DNA from: an uncultured Haemophilus sp.
Lineage (GTDB): Bacteria; Pseudomonadota; Gammaproteobacteria; Enterobacterales; Pasteurellaceae
DNA: 6,501 nucleotides
NCBI GenBank assembly: GCA_902482195.1
Contig: CABSZQ010000078.1
Location: forward strand, 1 to 6,501
Reading direction: 5' to 3'
Every line of letters begins with the position of its first letter. Positions within the stretch are counted from its first letter, which is position 1. Shown here piece by piece: positions 5,706 to 6,501 of the stretch. The notes below the pieces were generated by a model that saw nothing but the letters and a program-made list of their open reading frames with translations, searched no databases and was not told the origin of the DNA. The position numbers and the translations under genes are program-made.

Positions 5706-6501
5706 ATGTCATTTGCAATCGGTCAACGTTGGATTAGCGAAACAGAAAATAGCCTCGGATTAGGGATGATTACAGCCTTAGATTTCCGTTCTGTAACCCT
5801 TCATTTTCCTGCCTCGGATGAAACCCGAATTTATTCGGTAGCACAAGCACCATTAACCCGAATTGCATTGAATAAAGGGGAACAACTTCATCACCAGGCA
5901 GGTTGGCAAGGTGAAGTTCTTGATGTTCAAGAAATGAATGGTCTCTTATTTTATTTAGTCAAAAATGCGCAAGGCGAAGACATTATCGTCAATGAAAAAG
6001 AACTTTCTCCGATAATTTCTTTTAGCCAAGCGAAAGATCGCCTCTTTTCATCGCAAATTGACCGCAGTGAACATTTTGCGTTGCGTTATCAAACTCTTCT
6101 ACATCAACAAGCTCAATTCCAATCGCCTTTGCGTGGATTACGAGGCAATCGTGCGGGTTTAATTCCTCATCAACTTCATATCGCGCAAGAGGTAGGAAAT
6201 CGTGTCAATCCTCGTGTACTCTTAGCGGATGAAGTGGGGTTAGGTAAAACCATTGAAGCAGGGATGATTTTGCAAAACCAGCTTTTTACTGAAAAAGTAC
6301 AACGTGTATTAATTATTGTACCTGAAACCTTGCAACATCAATGGCTTGTTGAAATGCTTCGTCGTTTTAATTTACATTTTTCATTATTTGATGAAGAACG
6401 TTGTGAAGATTTTGCCGAACAAGCGATCAATCCATTTAGCACGGAAAGCTTAATTATCTGTGCATTAGATTGGTTGAAAGCTCACCCTCATCGCGTACAA
6501 C
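5706..6501 (+). CDS. rapA: RNA polymerase-associated ATPase RapA (HepA), 5' part only
   Basis: RapA is a SWI2/SNF2-type ATPase known to bind RNA polymerase and help recycle it after transcription. The first 265 residues are present and the frame is open at the window end. The E. coli protein has 968, so about a quarter is seen. The N-terminal part (1 to about 110, starting [18 protein letters not shown]) matches the RapA-specific Tudor-like RNA polymerase-binding region. [18 protein letters not shown] (111-128) is highly conserved. The helicase part begins with LIPHQ (152-156), the Walker A motif DEVGLGKT (175-182), EAGMIL (184-189) and [18 protein letters not shown] (206-223). Two ATGs stand in tandem at 5703 and 5706. 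I prefer 5706 because AAGAGGA ends at 5700, which is 5 bases from it and only 2 from the first, and because the E. coli protein has a single Met there. The DEAH motif and second lobe lie outside the window. Confidence 0.96.
   Translation, partial: MSFAIGQRWISETENSLGLGMITALDFRSVTLHFPASDETRIYSVAQAPLTRIALNKGEQLHHQAGWQGEVLDVQEMNGLLFYLVKNAQGEDIIVNEKELSPIISFSQAKDRLFSSQIDRSEHFALRYQTLLHQQAQFQSPLRGLRGNRAGLIPHQLHIAQEVGNRVNPRVLLADEVGLGKTIEAGMILQNQLFTEKVQRVLIIVPETLQHQWLVEMLRRFNLHFSLFDEERCEDFAEQAINPFSTESLIICALDWLKAHPHRVQ

Noticed and set aside
1..6501. Mobile element, CRISPR array, tRNA/rRNA gene, defence or biosynthetic cassette
   Set aside because: I looked on both strands and saw no transposase, spaced direct repeats, tRNA-like fold or toxin-antitoxin pair. 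The layout is ordinary chromosomal, apart from the unexplained left edge.

Overview
The window looks like chromosomal DNA from a Pasteurellaceae bacterium of the Haemophilus influenzae/parainfluenzae type. It carries five perfect copies of the 9-bp uptake signal AAGTGCGGT (counting both strands), all between genes. The proteins closely match gamma-proteobacterial housekeeping proteins, and the srmB/trmN6 pairing is the one found in Escherichia coli. I cannot name the species from this sequence.

Layout. Positions 2-385 are the 3' end of a very AT-rich gene I do not recognise. Then come gnd (6-phosphogluconate dehydrogenase, +), a DUF4298 protein (+) and a small OsmB-like glycine-zipper lipoprotein (+). 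srmB (DEAD-box RNA helicase, -) converges on the lipoprotein gene, and trmN6/yfiC (tRNA1-Val m6A37 methyltransferase, +) diverges from srmB. pnuC (nicotinamide riboside transporter, -) converges on trmN6, and rapA/hepA (RNA polymerase recycling ATPase, +, cut off by the window end) diverges from pnuC. Three intrinsic terminators are clear: after gnd, between the lipoprotein and srmB, and between trmN6 and pnuC. Two of them are built from uptake-signal copies.

How the genes relate. This is a set of separate small transcription units, not one pathway. gnd serves the oxidative pentose phosphate pathway. srmB, trmN6 and rapA all act in RNA metabolism (ribosome assembly, tRNA modification, RNA polymerase recycling). 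pnuC brings in the NAD precursor on which Haemophilus-type bacteria often depend. The clearest regulatory signal is a perfect CRP core (TGTGA-N6-TCACA) between pnuC and rapA, at about -41.5/-42.5 from a plausible pnuC start site.

I found no mobile element, CRISPR array, RNA gene or defence cassette. I see no convincing previously undescribed system. The least explained part is the AT-rich partial gene at the left edge.
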